This document shows positions 27,601-42,600 of a stretch of 64,000 bases of DNA, in pieces. Source of the stretch: Melanocharis versteri. Lineage: Eukaryota; Chordata; Aves; Passeriformes; Melanocharitidae. A model generated the notes under the pieces. It had not been told where the DNA came from. It saw nothing but the letters and a program-made list of their open reading frames with translations, and ran no database searches. The translations under genes and the position numbers were made by a program. Within the stretch, counting starts at the first letter, position 1; each line of letters starts with the position of its first letter. Location: NCBI GenBank assembly GCA_013397845.1, contig VZTG01006282.1, positions 62,245 to 126,244 of the forward strand. The letters are read 5' to 3'.

Positions 27601-30600
27601 AGAGGGTCGTTTCTTGATTTGGTGTTTTTCAAGGATGCAATGACACATCTTATTAAGGTTTGGTATTGATACTTTTTTATTAGTTTAACTGTTGTAATGG
27701 TGTTCCTTATTTGGGCAAGCTATTCTTAGAGAGCAGGTTTTGAAAAGCTATTCTTACCCCCAAACTGCTTTGCCATCTTTGTATGGTCATTTTCAAGAAC
27801 TAGGAAAGAGCTACAGTCATTTTATCTGTTTGCATGGTTTATAGTAAATTCCTTATTTAAATATCTGTTTAAACTTCTATGTATTCAGATAGATGAAGAT
27901 TTTCCGAATAGGAAAGGTGAGACCATAAATAAAGACATTTATATTGTGTATATAAAATTATTTTTAGTCATTTAGAATCCAGAGAACACTTCAAATGTAT
28001 CTGTACCTGACAGAGGACAAAAACAACATGAGGTAGAATCTGATTGGATGAGAGACATGAAAGGAAATGCAAATTAGGGCTGCAATAGAATCAGTGCGTA
28101 GGGTGGAATTTAGGGTAGTGTGTAGGTCTCAACTAACAATCATTTGTTCTCCTACTCAGAAAGGAATATATAAGAAAAGAGTTCATCTGAAATCAAAATC
28201 TGATTTATGGGGGTGAAATAAAAGCAAAGTATGAGATCTGTGTCTCAGGTTTAAGAAGTGTTATCTCAGGAGTTGCTTTGTCTGGATGATCTGATTACTG
28301 AAAGACACACAGAAGTTGCAGTGAAACAAAACCAGAAGAAAGTGTTTTGTTCTTCTTTAGCTGATCTTAAATGAAATAAATGTTTGTTTTCTTTGCATTT
28401 AAACAGAAGTAAATAAATTTCTTTTCAAATATGGTTCACATGATGCTAGGTGACTTTCAGAAGACCTTGAAAGTCTCTGGCATTCCATTTTTATTAGGAA
28501 ATTTTAGCCAGAATATCCTCGATATGCAATTAGTGACAGCAGGGCTCCTTTCTACCTAAAGTGACAATAAATCTAGTCACCCGCATAATTTCATGTTTAG
28601 ACTTCTTTAATATAGTTATCTGGATAGGCTCAGAGGGAAGTGTGCAGTAAGCTAAAAGTTTATACAAGATAAAAATTAATATATCTCGAAGATTTGATGT
28701 AGATGCCAATCTTTTGCATTTTGTGCATAATTTACATGCGGCCAAAATAAAATGTAGAATCTTAAAAGTAATAGTGCACTAATGTATCATAAACCCAAAG
28801 AAGATGTGTCAAAAAGCAATAGAATAGTAAATTTGTGATTCAAATTTTGTATCTGGGAGACTTGGTAAGAAAACTATCACAAAAGAAATTTTGAAAGTAG
28901 ACAGACTAGAAGATAACATTAAAGGATAGTTTAACTGTGTTCAAGTCTTTCAGACTCCAAAAATTAGGAATGTAGTATGTTTGTTCTTCTAGCTAAAGCT
29001 TTTTATTGATATTTTTAAACACACTCAGGATGATGTCTACAAAATAAACTGGAGCTCAAAATGTCCCCTCTCATGTATTTAAATCCTATGTGTAACTAAT
29101 TATAACCATCCCATATTCTTGTGTGCAGCTTCTTCATTAGCTACACAAAGGTCCTAGAGAATTTACAAGTGCTCTTTTGAGGAAAAATTTTCTGCAAGTA
29201 TCCTTTAAATAATTTCTACATTGTATTATAGTAAATTAGGCATAAAGCATAACAGATTTTTAATCTTGCTAACTAATATTTAAATTTATTACTGATATTT
29301 TTCTTTTGTTATTTCCTGTATAGATTTCCCGAATTATTCGGACAGCATATGGAAATGCTTTACTTGTTGGAGTTGGTGGTTCTGGAAAACAAAGTCTTGC
29401 AAAGTTAGCCTCCTTCATTGCTGGCTATAAAATATTTCAGATCACTTTAACCAGGTCAGAATTGCAAGAAATATATAAATCATGTTTATGGTATTGCTTT
29501 GTCTTTACATGGCCACAGATTTTTCTACTTTTTTTCTTTTTCTTTTTCTTTATTTTTATTGTTTTCACCATTGGAAAAATATTGAAAACAATACACTCTT
29601 GTCTGGTTTGTATAGAACGCTGGATTTATTTTGAGTTGAAAAAGGTAGACTGTGTGTTAGCTATTCCTGCACCAAAATAAGGGTGTTTACACAGGATGTT
29701 TGCAATGTCATTTATGAAACACTATAATCCAAAAAGAGTGGTATTCTGAGTTGTTTTGAATTAACAGGTAGTGTTCCTTATTTCTCCTAGATCCTATAAT
29801 GTAACCAATCTGTCAGAAGATTTAAAAGTGTTGTATAGAACAGCTGGACAGGAAGGACAAGGTATCACCTTTATTTTCACTGATAATGAGATAAAAGAGG
29901 AGTCATTTTTGGAATATGTAAATAATCTGCTGTCTTCAGGAGAGGTAAGGGTCTCAGCCTGACAGGCAATGTGCTCTAGAAGCAGGGTGCTGTAGAATTT
30001 GTTCTCACTGCTTTATTTACTTTCGTAATACATTGCAGAGTCAATAATGATTAAAGCATTTCCACTTTTAAAATAAGGAGTGCTCTGGATATGTAGTTTC
30101 TTTATTTCAGTGTAAGCTAGGAGAATATAAAAGGAGCTGTGGTTAGTATTTCAGTAGCGTTTTATTAAGTGATGATTTGGCTGCCAGTGAAGTTCTATAC
30201 TCTTCCAGAGTTAGACTTCTTAGTTTTCGATGGAGTTTCGTAAGTTCTAAAACCGTGGTTTTTAGTCTAAACTGTGTATATGCAGAGAGAGATACAGATG
30301 TAAACAGGCAAATATTTATAAATTATGCAACAATTACATCCATGCAATTAATTGTCCATTTTTATTTTATGAAAAGATTTCTAATTTATTTGCTCGGGAT
30401 GAATTGGATGAAATCACCCAAGCCTTAGTACCTGTGATGAAAAAAGAGCTGCCTCGGCATCCTCCTACCTTCGATAATCTTTACGAGTACTTTTTAAGTC
30501 GAGCAAAGAAGAACTTGCATGTTGTCCTCTGCTTTTCTCCAGTAAGTTTTTTCTACATACCTGTTTCCTCTTCCTCCATTAGCAAACTTGCCTATGTGGT

Positions 30601-33600
30601 GTAAGAGAATTATTCAAGTTTTATATTTTTAAGGAAGTTCAAGGTGCATAAAAAGATTACTGAAGTCTAGTTGTAATTGCTGAGATAATAGAAGTAATAG
30701 TACAGCTGTGAGAATTTAACAGTAAAATACTTAAAAATTAAATAATGTCCTACAAGTTAAAGTATTTTTATTTTTTTCCTCTCACATATTCTTTCCTAAT
30801 ACACATCAGTGAATGTATTTTTGTGAAATTATGGCTTGTTACTGGAAAAGAGTATTTTATTGGTAATTAAAATACATTATTTGGTGCTTCAAAATATTAA
30901 AACCATATATATTTGTAATGAACTTCTTCCTCCAAATTTCATTCATATTGAATGTTAGAAATTTCGCAAAACTCTATTTGAGGAGAAAAAAATTTTCGGG
31001 GTGTTCTAAGCAGAAAATTATCAAGAAGAAAATAGACTATTTAGCTGTTTACACTAATTAAACACTTTCACTGCCTTTGCTTAAGAATCATATTGCTAAC
31101 AAACAGTAATTCTCTCTTCAGGTTGGTGAGAAGTTCCGTGCACGTTCTTTGAAATTTCCTGGTCTGATATCAGGGTGCACCATGGATTGGTTCAGTCGAT
31201 GGCCCAGGGAAGCTCTTGTAGCTGTGTCCAACTATTTTCTTTCAGAATTTAATATGGTCTGCGCTCCATCAGTTAAAACAGAAATAGTACAAACCATGGG
31301 TCTCTTTCATGACATAGTTTCAGAAAGCTGTGAGAATTATTTCCAAAGGTAATTTTTTCTACGAATGCAATAATTAATCTCAAAAATGTTGCTACTGACA
31401 GTGTTTTTTGAACTCGTGTAATATGTATCAATAAACATATTTTAAGGGTAATAAAAAATAAATCTGCTATACCATTATATCCTCAGGCCATGAAAAACAA
31501 TTGCTATTATGTTGCAAATTCTTTGTCTTCATTCCCACTATTCAACAGTTTTTAATATAGTCTATGTGGATAAAAACAATGTAACTAAAAGTAAGGGTTT
31601 GCGTCATGAAGAAATCTGATTTTGAATGAATAAACACTTGAGTTATATAATTCTCCCTTTTTTTGTAAGTGATCCAATAGCTGTATATATCAAAAATATG
31701 TGTGAAGTTGATGTTGCCAATACGCTTTGGTTTAGGTATCGAAGACGAGCTTACGTAACACCTAAATCCTATCTCTCTTTCGTCAATGGCTACAAAGAAG
31801 TTTATGCTGAGAAGTTACATAGTATTAATGAACAAGCTGAACGTATGCAAACTGGTAAGCAAATACATCCCATGCATGGTCTCAAACGATCTATGCTTTT
31901 TAACACTAGACTTCTTTTTCAGTGATCACTTGTAGGGGAATAGTAGACACAATCATGATAGTATGACTGCTTCCACCCACTTTCTCTCCTTTACATAAAA
32001 TTGAATGAGAACACAAGGTACAAAGTATGAGAGATCTGGACCTAGATTGTATAATCTAACTAGGGAAAAAAAAGTTTCCATGTTTCTGAATGCTATCTTT
32101 TACTTAATAGGTCTGTCCAAGCTGATGGAAGCCAGTGAATCTGTTGCTAAACTCTCCAAGGACTTGGCTATTAAGGAGAAGGAGCTGGCTGTGACATCTG
32201 TTAAGGCAGATAAAGTAAGTGAGTGTTAAATAGCACTTGAATATACAGCGGGTAAAATGCTATTGCAGACTTTTCTCATAATTTGCAAAAAAGTTGCCTC
32301 ATCGTGAAAAATGAGGTTTTACTCTATAGCATGTTGATTCAGCTTTTTCTTCTGAAAGCAAGGTACTTTCAGGCTGCAACAGAGGTTGAGTGCTTTCCTT
32401 GTTCTTCTCCTATTTCTTACCCACTCAGATAAGCATTAGATTTAATTTTTTTCCATAGCATTTTTTTAAATTTGGGCTTTATTGACATTATTAAATTTGG
32501 GCTTATATGTGCACTTACTAGCAGATAAGAAGTTGACATGATAATGGGACTTTTCTATTTCAAAATTCATTAGAAAAATGTTCATCACAGTCCAGTTTCA
32601 GAATTTGTCTTTTACATTAACAAGGTATCTGTGTGCTTTGAGGCCTTTAATCTCATAAGAGAGAAATATATGACAGAAAGGGATGAAATTAAACTTCTCA
32701 CATTTAATTTTCATTCAATAGTTATATGATACCATATATAGTTAGCTGTAGTTGGGGTTAGATTTATGTATTTAATAGCTGTTACATCCCTGTGTTATCT
32801 TGTGTCTCATAATAATTTGTTCCACCATTTTGATTTATAGATTTTATGTGTTTATTACCAATTCTAGGTATTAGAAGAAGTCAAAGAAAGCGCTGAAGCT
32901 GCAACTAAAATAAAACTTGAAGTCCAGGGTGTGAAAGATAAAGCACAAAAGATCGTGGATGCAATTGATATAGAAAAACAGGAAGCCGAGAAAAAACTGG
33001 AGGCGGCTAAACCAGCACTAGAAGAAGCAGAAGAAGCTCTGAAAGTGAATAAAAGTCTTACATTTTTTTAGTATAGTATTATTCGCATCACCTGTGAGAG
33101 GCCAGAGCCACCAACATACATTTGTCTCTTGGTATTGACTGCTGTCACCAGCTCCTCACTGTTGCCGGCCATGTCTCTCGTGGATGCTTAAGGCACACAC
33201 GTTTTACCTTAAACACATAGGGACTATTTTATAGTATTTTTTTCCTTCCATCCCAACACTCGATCATTATGAAGGTGTAGATCTTTCCAAAAGCTACAGA
33301 TGCCTTTAGAATATGTTATTCTGAATTCAAGAGAATACTTGTGCTAACAGAATGTTTTTAATTCAAACTTAAGTAGTTACATCTGCCTTTTAAGACAAGG
33401 AAAAATCTATCTCTTCCTTTACCAAAAAACCCTAATGCTTTTAATTATAAGAGAAACAGGAAATGAAGGGGATTCAGGGCAATCAGAATCAGGGTTCAGA
33501 AATTTGGAGGCATCACTGTGCTACATAATTTCATTATTCTGCTCTGAACAATTAAACAGTAAAAAACTCTGAAATTGGAAATCAATGATGGCCTTCCATT

Positions 33601-36600
33601 CCAGTTATCAGAATTTAAAGTTCTTGAGTGGAAAGAGCAAAAAAAGGAGCGTTGTTTGCTCTTACACTGATATTTAAATAATGAGATAAATGAGACTTCC
33701 AAAAATAGTCACAAAATTCACTTACAAAATGTGTGGACTTAGAAAATGGTTTCTATATTGTATCCGTAATTACTCCTTCTAGGCAGATAATGGTATGTGT
33801 GCATTTTTAGGCACAAATAAATGTTAGTTTTGAAGTTTTTAATATATTTTAAATTTTGTAATTTTTGTTGAACTAAGCAAAGTGCCAGTGACAGTGATGC
33901 TATTAGAAAATGGTATCTCACACCTATAATAACTTTAAAAATGGTATCTCATACCTATAATAACTTAAAACTGAACAAAAATAACCAAATCCATCTCAGA
34001 ATAAACTTAATTGCTAAAAATCTGAAATACTGTTTTATCAAGCTAACTGCTCTTAATTAAGTCCTATACAATTTTACAGTAAAGTTTTCATTAAACACAC
34101 TGACAATTCAAGTCAATGCTGCTGTATGTAAATTTGATTTTTGAATGATGTCTCCATTCTTGTCTAATATTCATTGAAATTACTAACGTCTCACAAAACT
34201 GTGAAATGTATTAATTAGGCCAGGTTTCTCATTTTTTTGGTATGTACTTAATACAAATGTGCCTCAGAGAAAAGTATTACAAACAAACATGAAAATCAAG
34301 ATATTTAATGAGAAAATAGAATAATGGTATTGATGCAGGATTCCATTACATCTTTCTTCGAATAGACCATCAGACCAGAGGATATTGCTACTGTAAGAAA
34401 ACTTGCAAAACCTCCTCACCTGATTATGAGGATCATGGACTGTTGTCTGCTACTATTTCAAAAGAGACTGGATCAAGTTACCATGGATCCAGAAAAGCCC
34501 TGCTGCAAGCCATCATGGGGAGAATCATTAAAAGTAAGTCGAGGTTTCAAACAGTGTTTATTAAATGTCAGAAATAACAATCAGCTTATCAGAGAACTTA
34601 TGATGCTGTTCACCCAAAACATGACAGAACTTTATTAAAAGAAAAACATATTGTTTTAAGACAAACTGTATCTATGTACTATGTCTAACTGGTAGAAATA
34701 GTAGGTGAATTGCTTAGAGACTATTGCAGCAGAAGCCTTAGAGTTTCCTTGCCCTGTTCCTGGCACATGGCCTGATGGTAACAGGTAACAAATAGTGCTC
34801 TTGCTTTTTATTTAGGCTTTTACAGTAAAAAAAAAGAAATAATCAAAAGCTTTTTTTTTTCCACTGATGTAATAAAATGAGATAAGCAGTTATTCCATTG
34901 ATTGCCTTTAGCATGCTGAACATCTCTTAGAAAAAGTTAAACCAAATTATTTCACTTTTCAGAATTTGGACATTTCACAAATGTCTAAGCATGTTTTTGC
35001 ATTTAGTTAGGTTACAAATCTCTGAGTCTTTATTTTGGTTATTTTTTTTTAATTAAATGATGCTTCTTAAATTATTTTAAAATGGCAACACAGGAATATA
35101 CAAGACGGAAAGTCCATCAGTAACTTTTGAATCTAGTTACTGGAGTGTAATTGGTTAAAACTTCAAAATAGTAGAAGGTGTGTGGGAGGAGTTACAACTG
35201 AAGAGCGCACTTATAATATTAACTATATGAATTACCTTTGTTTACAGAAGAATTTTAGGAACAGTTTTTAACAGTTTCACCTATGAACAAGACTGAACAC
35301 AAAATGTGTAAATGACTTGTGTGTTGTTTTTTGCAGCTTATGAGTGGCCCGTTCTTGAACAACCTACGGAACTTTGCTAGGGATACAATCAATGATGAGA
35401 CAGTAGAATTAGTCCAGCCTTACTTTGAAATGGAAGACTATACACTGCAACATGGTAAAAAGGTGTGTGGCAACGTGGCAGGACTCCTCTCTTGGACACA
35501 AGCCATGGTGGTATTTTATGGTGTTAACAGAGAAGTCTTGCCTCTTAAGGTAATACATCCTCTCTTGCTTTGTGTTTGCTTATCATGTAATTGAATTTAG
35601 TTTAATTTAATAGGATCCTACATATACATATATAGATAGATAGATAGATAGATATGTATATATATAGATATATAAAAAACTTTATTCAGACATAATAGCC
35701 TGTGACTTTAGGGGCTAAAGATGGTAGGAGCAGAAAAAAACCTGTTTTCTTCTTTATTCTAGAGAGAACACAGTACAAAAAATTAGTGTAGATTAAATTT
35801 ATGCGATCTGGTTTACTGTGTATATGGAAAGGTGTTTTCAGTCTCTTTTTTTATTATGTTATAATTACTTTATAGTTGTTTTCAAAATGTTGTACCAAGA
35901 TCTTCATTCCTTCTCTAAAGGGTCCTGCAAACAGAGGTTTGCAGCTATATCAGGTTCTTTGCTTTCTCCCGGTAACTTAGAGGCAGCGGAGGACTGACAT
36001 CTTGCCTAAATATTGGCTTCCTAAAGAGCTTCAGAGCTCACGTCAATAAAGGAGCGATGTTGCAATAGTAGGAAGTAAAATAGGGAAAACATTTTTAAGA
36101 GTAAATTTTTACTTTAGTGTGGGTGCTCTTTCTCAGGTTTATGAAACTCAAAGGTAGTGATTCTTGACTCTAAACAAAATATTTAATCCTTAAATGTAGC
36201 ACACTAAAAAAAAATAGTAAAAGGGGCGAGCACATAGCGATACCAAAATTTTTTCACATTTTTGTCACTGGTAGTAGTGTTATTTATGGAAGCAACAGTA
36301 ATACAGATGAATTATTTTTTAAAAATTAATTAATTTCCTGCGTTCACCATAAATATTATTTTAGGAGCAATAGGGAGATTCACTGTTTTAGGACCATTTT
36401 CTTGTGGGTAAAATCAACATAGTTAGATGATAAAGGACCAATCTCCTGTTGTGATTGCTGGTCACTACAAAGCCTACTAATAAAAGAGGAAATTATACAT
36501 AGTAAAAACACAGAGTCAAGCAAGAAGATTGGGTGATTGTTCCTCCAGTCTAATCAATATGTACAGATCAGAAACCTTACTTCCTTAACCAGCTTCTTGA

Positions 36601-39600
36601 AGTGTAATTCATTTTTTTTAAAGGAATAAAGTTGACAGTGTATAGTAGAACTTTAGGTACTGTATTGTTATTGAACAACAAAAAATTCTTATCTTCAGTG
36701 TATATGTGATATTGTTTTCCGCTTAAATGTTTTTGATATTTATGTAAGAGTTATTTTGATGTATTATTGTCTTGTGATTACCAGCTTAAATAGTTCATTG
36801 AATTATATTAAAATCTTATATGATTGTACTTGCAATTTTTTTTCCTTTGCAGGCTAACTTGGCAAAACAGGAAGGTCGCCTGAAAGTAGCTAATGCAGAA
36901 AAAGAAAAGGCTCAGGCAGAATTAGATGAAAAGCAAGCTGAACTGGATAAAGTGCAGGCAAAGTTTGATGCAGCAATGAAGGAGAAAATGGTGAGCTAAA
37001 AGTATTTTAGTCTTATCAAAAATGCTTGTACAATATTGTCATGTAATCAGCATTTGCTGCAAACACACATTTACCTTCTACCTTGAATAACATGGCTGAG
37101 ATTCAGGTATAAAAGTAAGAGGTTTAAGTCTATATTCTCTCCCATTCCCTTCTTTCTGTGAATAGGAACATATTAGGCAATAGATGCCCTTAAGAGTCCT
37201 CAAGAATGAGTTTTAAATAAATTAAATAGTTAAAATAAATGTAAGAGGATTAAAAATATATAAAATAACTCTATATTTTTGTATTCTATGATTAAGTAGG
37301 ACATTTTTTCAATTTTAGGACTTAGAGAATGATGCAGAAACATGCAAAAGAAAGATGCAAGCAGCCTCTGCGCTTATAGATGGACTGAGTGGAGAGAAAG
37401 TTAGGTGGACTCAACAAAGCAAGGAATTTAAATCTCAGATTAAAAGGTATCGAATTCATTACAGAAAAACAAAAAAGAAAATGCTTGTAAAAACTGAAGT
37501 GTTGGTAAGCAATTTGGTAGCTTTCTTTAATCATGGTACTTCATTTTCTTCCTGGAAATCTTAATATAGCAATGCAACCAAATGAACTATCCTGAAATTT
37601 CAATTTTCCTCCCATCAGTAAGAATACATGGGTGCTGAGTGCTAGTATTTCAGTTAAAAACAATACCTCTGATTTTGGAATTAGCTTCCAAAGAGATGAT
37701 TGCTGGTGCTGTTATGTGCTTGTACTGCAGCTGCTTCTCCAGCCCTCCTAATACTGCCACTTGTTCTGATGTCACTGGGGAAGTGAAACCTTCTTTTAAT
37801 CTCAGCTTCTGTAAACCACTCATGTTACCATTAATTTACTATGGGGAAATTGAGCATTTCTGGTGAGGTCTACTCATTTCAATAGAGCTAGGTTTTTATC
37901 CTTGATAAATATTGTATTGTAGACGTATTTTTAAGAAATAAACCATTTTCTTGCTTCAGTTAGGAAAGCGGGAATAGTTGTCATCAGGGCTTTATTGTTT
38001 TGTAGGGGTGAAGACTGTTTTCATAGAATACTACTCAAGTTTTGCCACAAAAATGCTCTGGAAACCTAACATTTTTTTTTTAATCTTATGTTTCAAAAGC
38101 TGATTGTCTAAGTAATTAGAAATTGAAATTGTGCATCACCTTTTAATGATGATTTTTCTTCCTTTTCTAGACTTGTGGGAGATGTACTGCTCTGCACAGG
38201 CTTTCTTTCATACTGTGGACCTTTTAATCAAGACTTCAGGAACCTTTTGCTTAAAGATTTATGGGAAACCGAGTTGAGAGCTCATAAAATCCCCTTTTCT
38301 GACGATTTGAACCTGATTTCTATGTTGGTAGATCAACCAACAGTAAGTTCTTTGTGCTTGGAGGGTTTAATTTGAATTTCCATTAGTATATTCTCTGACT
38401 GTTAGCCAGCATTATGGTTGCTTAGAGAAAAACTATAATCCCTAATATTCCAAATATTGCTGTGCTGTGTAGTTCTGAGTTTTCCAACTGCTCTTGGCAA
38501 TTTCCACTAAATACTGGCGTATTAACAGTGACAAAACCCAAGAGAAACAAGTGATGCACAACAGAGTTTCTCACCACCTGCTGACCAATACCCAGTCAAT
38601 CCTTGAACCGTGATCAACCCTCTTCTGAGTAACTCCCCCAGTTTCTATACTGGGCATGGCATTCTGTGGTATGGAACATCCCTTTGGCCAGCTCAGGTCA
38701 GCTGTCCTGGCCATGCTCCATCCCAGCTTTTTGTGCACCTCCTCACTGGCAGAGCCCAGGACACTGAAAAATCCCTTACTTAGGCTAAGCACTTCTGAGC
38801 AACAGCCAAAGCATCCGTGTGCCAACATTATTTCATACTAAATCCGAAAAACACAGCACCGTACCATCTACTAAGAAGAAATCAAACTTTCTTTCAGCCA
38901 AAACCAGGACACTTCTAAAAAAAGTGGGTTTGGTTGTAATTTAGAATAGAATACATGAAGTCCTTTTATTCAATGTGAATATATAAGAAATGGGAAAAGA
39001 GTGGGCAATGTCAGAATCTTTAAGTTTCCTTCAGTAACTATTAATTCCCAAAAGCTCCCCTAGCCTGGTTTTTGCTTAATTGATCCCAATGTTTAATTTG
39101 TCTGTCAAGCTGTCATTTGACATCCTTACACTTTAAAATATAGTTTTTGTGATTCTATATAGTTAAAAACATCCATAAAAATAAAATCATGGCAATATTT
39201 TTATTCCTGCATTAATAATTCTTCAGCAGGTTCAGATATGCATCCGCTTTGATGTCCCTGTTACTTCTTAGAAAAAATTTAATTGAAGAAAAATTCCAGC
39301 AACAATTTATTCCAAACTACTCTTTATTCTTCTTCATCCCATTTTTCAATTTTTTTTCTTTAGATTAGTGAGTGGAATCTTCAAGGATTGCCTGGAGATC
39401 ACCTCTCAATTCAGAATGGTATCATTGTTACTAAGGCATCGAGATACCCACTTTTGGTAGACCCACAAACTCAGGGAAAAGCGTGGGTTAAAAATAAAGA
39501 ACAGGATAATGAATTACAGGTAAACAGTGTCTTAAAGGAATGGTGTGCTCTTCACATATTATTGCTTTTGGGGGAGGTTTCATCTGAGTCAGTGTGATCT

Positions 39601-42600
39601 GAGAGATCTTTAACATGTGTGGAGACTGACAATCATGTAGATGCATCAGCAGGGAACTTTAGAACAGCTGTTAAATCCCAGTCAAGGGCTTGGAAAAGAC
39701 TATCTAACTTGTATGAACTTTAGCAGAAAGTATAAAAATATTTTGTTCAAGATGGGTGAGTATGTTCCCTACACAAAAGAGGACAAAGAGGCGATAAGTA
39801 AAGCAAAAGAGTGTAATACGAAATTATTAAATGAGAGTAAATTGGGAAGCTATTAGTAACATTACCGATAAAGACAGGACAAGTTACAGCTCTGAAGATG
39901 TAGGCAAAGTGCCTCAAGTGTTGCAGTCCATAATTTAGGACTTGAGAGGGTATTCATAACGTGGTTGCCACTACAATAGGAAGTTGAGGAAAACCAGCTG
40001 AAGCCAAACTCAAGAAAAATTTGCCTGTCCTAACATTTCTGCAATCTTCATACCTCTTTTATAGGTTAAGCCAATAGGGTAAAATGTCTGCTCATGAAAC
40101 ATAATACAAAGATATTAATGTGTCACCATTTGCATTACAAATTATTTTTTCCCAAATGATGTGGCATGGCAAAAAGAAACAGCATTTTACAACCCTTAGC
40201 CTGAATGTTGAGAAAATTCATATATCCTGGATATTAATAAATTTTGGAGGGTTTAGAATTAGTTGATCATGTAGCTTACTAGTTTATGCATGTTTTTTAA
40301 TAATTTCATATATTATGAATCCCACTTCATGAAATATCAATCTGAATTCATAATATTGTAGCAGCGATTCATTTTTTAGACTGAGTTCAGATTTCCAGAA
40401 AGAATTTCTCAGCACTTCAAAGCTAAAATTAGAAAATCTAGACCTTCTAGGACATAGAAGAGAAAATTAAAGGCTAGGTGTCTCTGATTTCTAAAATATA
40501 CGTAACATCTTTAATATGCAATAAGCTGTATCAGTTTTATTTAGTACATTATTACTCTCATAATGAAGTTCTGAGGATTCAGTTACAGCCAACCTTTTAA
40601 TTCGCCTTTTTATGGTACTTTCCATTGTACACACAGAAGTATTTCTGCATAAATTACTGCAGGGTCAAAATTTATAGTACCTTCTTTAAAATGCAACTAA
40701 CAAAAACAATGAAAAAAGTTTCCATTATTAGATCTGTGGTTTTCATGTAAGACTTTGAGGAAATGCTTTGCCCTTACACCAATTTATAATTTACTTTTTG
40801 AGGTAACAACTCTGAATGACAAGTATTTCCGACAACACCTAGAAGACAGTCTTTCACTAGGACGATCACTCCTGATTGAAGATATAGATGAAGAGTTGGA
40901 TCCAGTCCTTGATAATGTATTAGAAAAAAATTTCATAAAATCTGGATCTGCTTTTAAGGTTAGTAATTAAACAAAAGAAGTGGAATAAGTTGTTAGCCTT
41001 GTGACAAATGTTATTTTACCATTGTTACAAATGCCTGCTAAATCAGGTAAACTTTGTATTCAGTAGAGAAGTGTAAAGAATCAAACTGAACTAATAAAAT
41101 ATAGGAGACAGAGCCTCAGCTGTGTAGTAAGTTGACGAGTCTAAAATATGAGTTTAACTACCAGAGTTATTACTGAAGATTCCAAACTGGAACCAGTTAC
41201 ACTTATCTGATTAAATGCTTAAAATTCTTTCTATGGATTTTCAAGCAGTGCAAATATGCTTAAGGGAGTGGTTTGGTCCTGCTCCTTCGTAAGCCGGGTA
41301 TTTGAAGCCACCTTGGAGACTCACATGTTGGAGCCTCATGTGCCCCCCACTGCCCCATGGCAGTGGGGTTGGAACAAGGTGATCTTTAAGGTCCCTTCCA
41401 ACACCAGCAATTCCGTGATTCATACTATATACACGGTGATGAGACTTCCTTGTGCACATGCAGCTTTTGATTTCAGCTGCTGTTTTGGAATATCTCAGTT
41501 CTGTAAATGTTTCTTCGGAATACTCTGAATAAATTTTTAATTCCTTTGGAAAGATTCTTTGAAACCTGCTTAGTCTTAATAAAGATAAAATTTATGTCCA
41601 GTATTCTGAAAATTTCTGTTCCATTGCTGGATCACATAATTCCTTTTTCCTTGGATATAAGAGAATGGTAATTTCTACAAAGGTCAGCAGCTTCTACCAC
41701 CTCTTAATTTGAAGTGTGATTAGAAACCAAATGGTTCTGAAGCTATTAATCAGAATCCACAGTGGAAGTAATCCGTATATTCAGTTGGAGGGAAATGCTA
41801 CTTTTATAACATACTCTAACTTCTACATTTGGTCATTGACTTTTATTTTCATGACAAATTTGATTTGCGAAATAAATTTCCTCTCTTTCGCATTTCAAAT
41901 AATGTAAATTTTTTTTCTGGTCAATATTACTTAGTTTAATAAAGCTCATTTTCCTCTGTTTAATACTATTTTAACTTAATCCACAGGTGAAAGTTGGTGA
42001 TAAGGAAGTAGATGTCATGAATTCATTTAGACTGTTCATTACTACAAAGCTACCTAATCCTGCTTTCACACCTGAAATTAATGCAAAAACATCAATTATT
42101 GATTTTACTGTTACAATGAAAGGACTTGAGAATCAGTTACTGAGGAGAGTAATACTTACTGAAAAGCAGGTAAGTTAATAGTACACATAAGCCACAGTGA
42201 TATTTAATTTTTTTTTTACATTTATTTGGTTTTGGTATGTGGAAAAAAAAATGTTCAAATGGAAGAAAGATATTAGCCATTTTCTAAAATTATATCCAGA
42301 TTCAGTATAGACATTTCCAAATAACAAAAATACATTGGGAGGCTCTTATATATATGACTGTCAGAACAATGCAAACAATTAAGCCACTGGGACTTGACAT
42401 TGATAAGATACATCATAAGATACTGAATAAACACTGCTTTAAAAACCATTTGTTATTAAAAACATGTTTCAGATACCAAGAAAAGTAAAATGCACATTTC
42501 ATGACTGGATCCAACTCTTCACCTGTATCTTCAATAACAATTCATGAACTTGAAAAATCAGCAACTGAGTTTTAAGTATCCCTCATAGTTGCAACCCATA

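Noticed and set aside
38571..38828. 85-codon minus-strand frame considered as a retroviral gene
   Set aside because: It lies wholly inside an LTR fragment; there is no gag, pol or env similarity.
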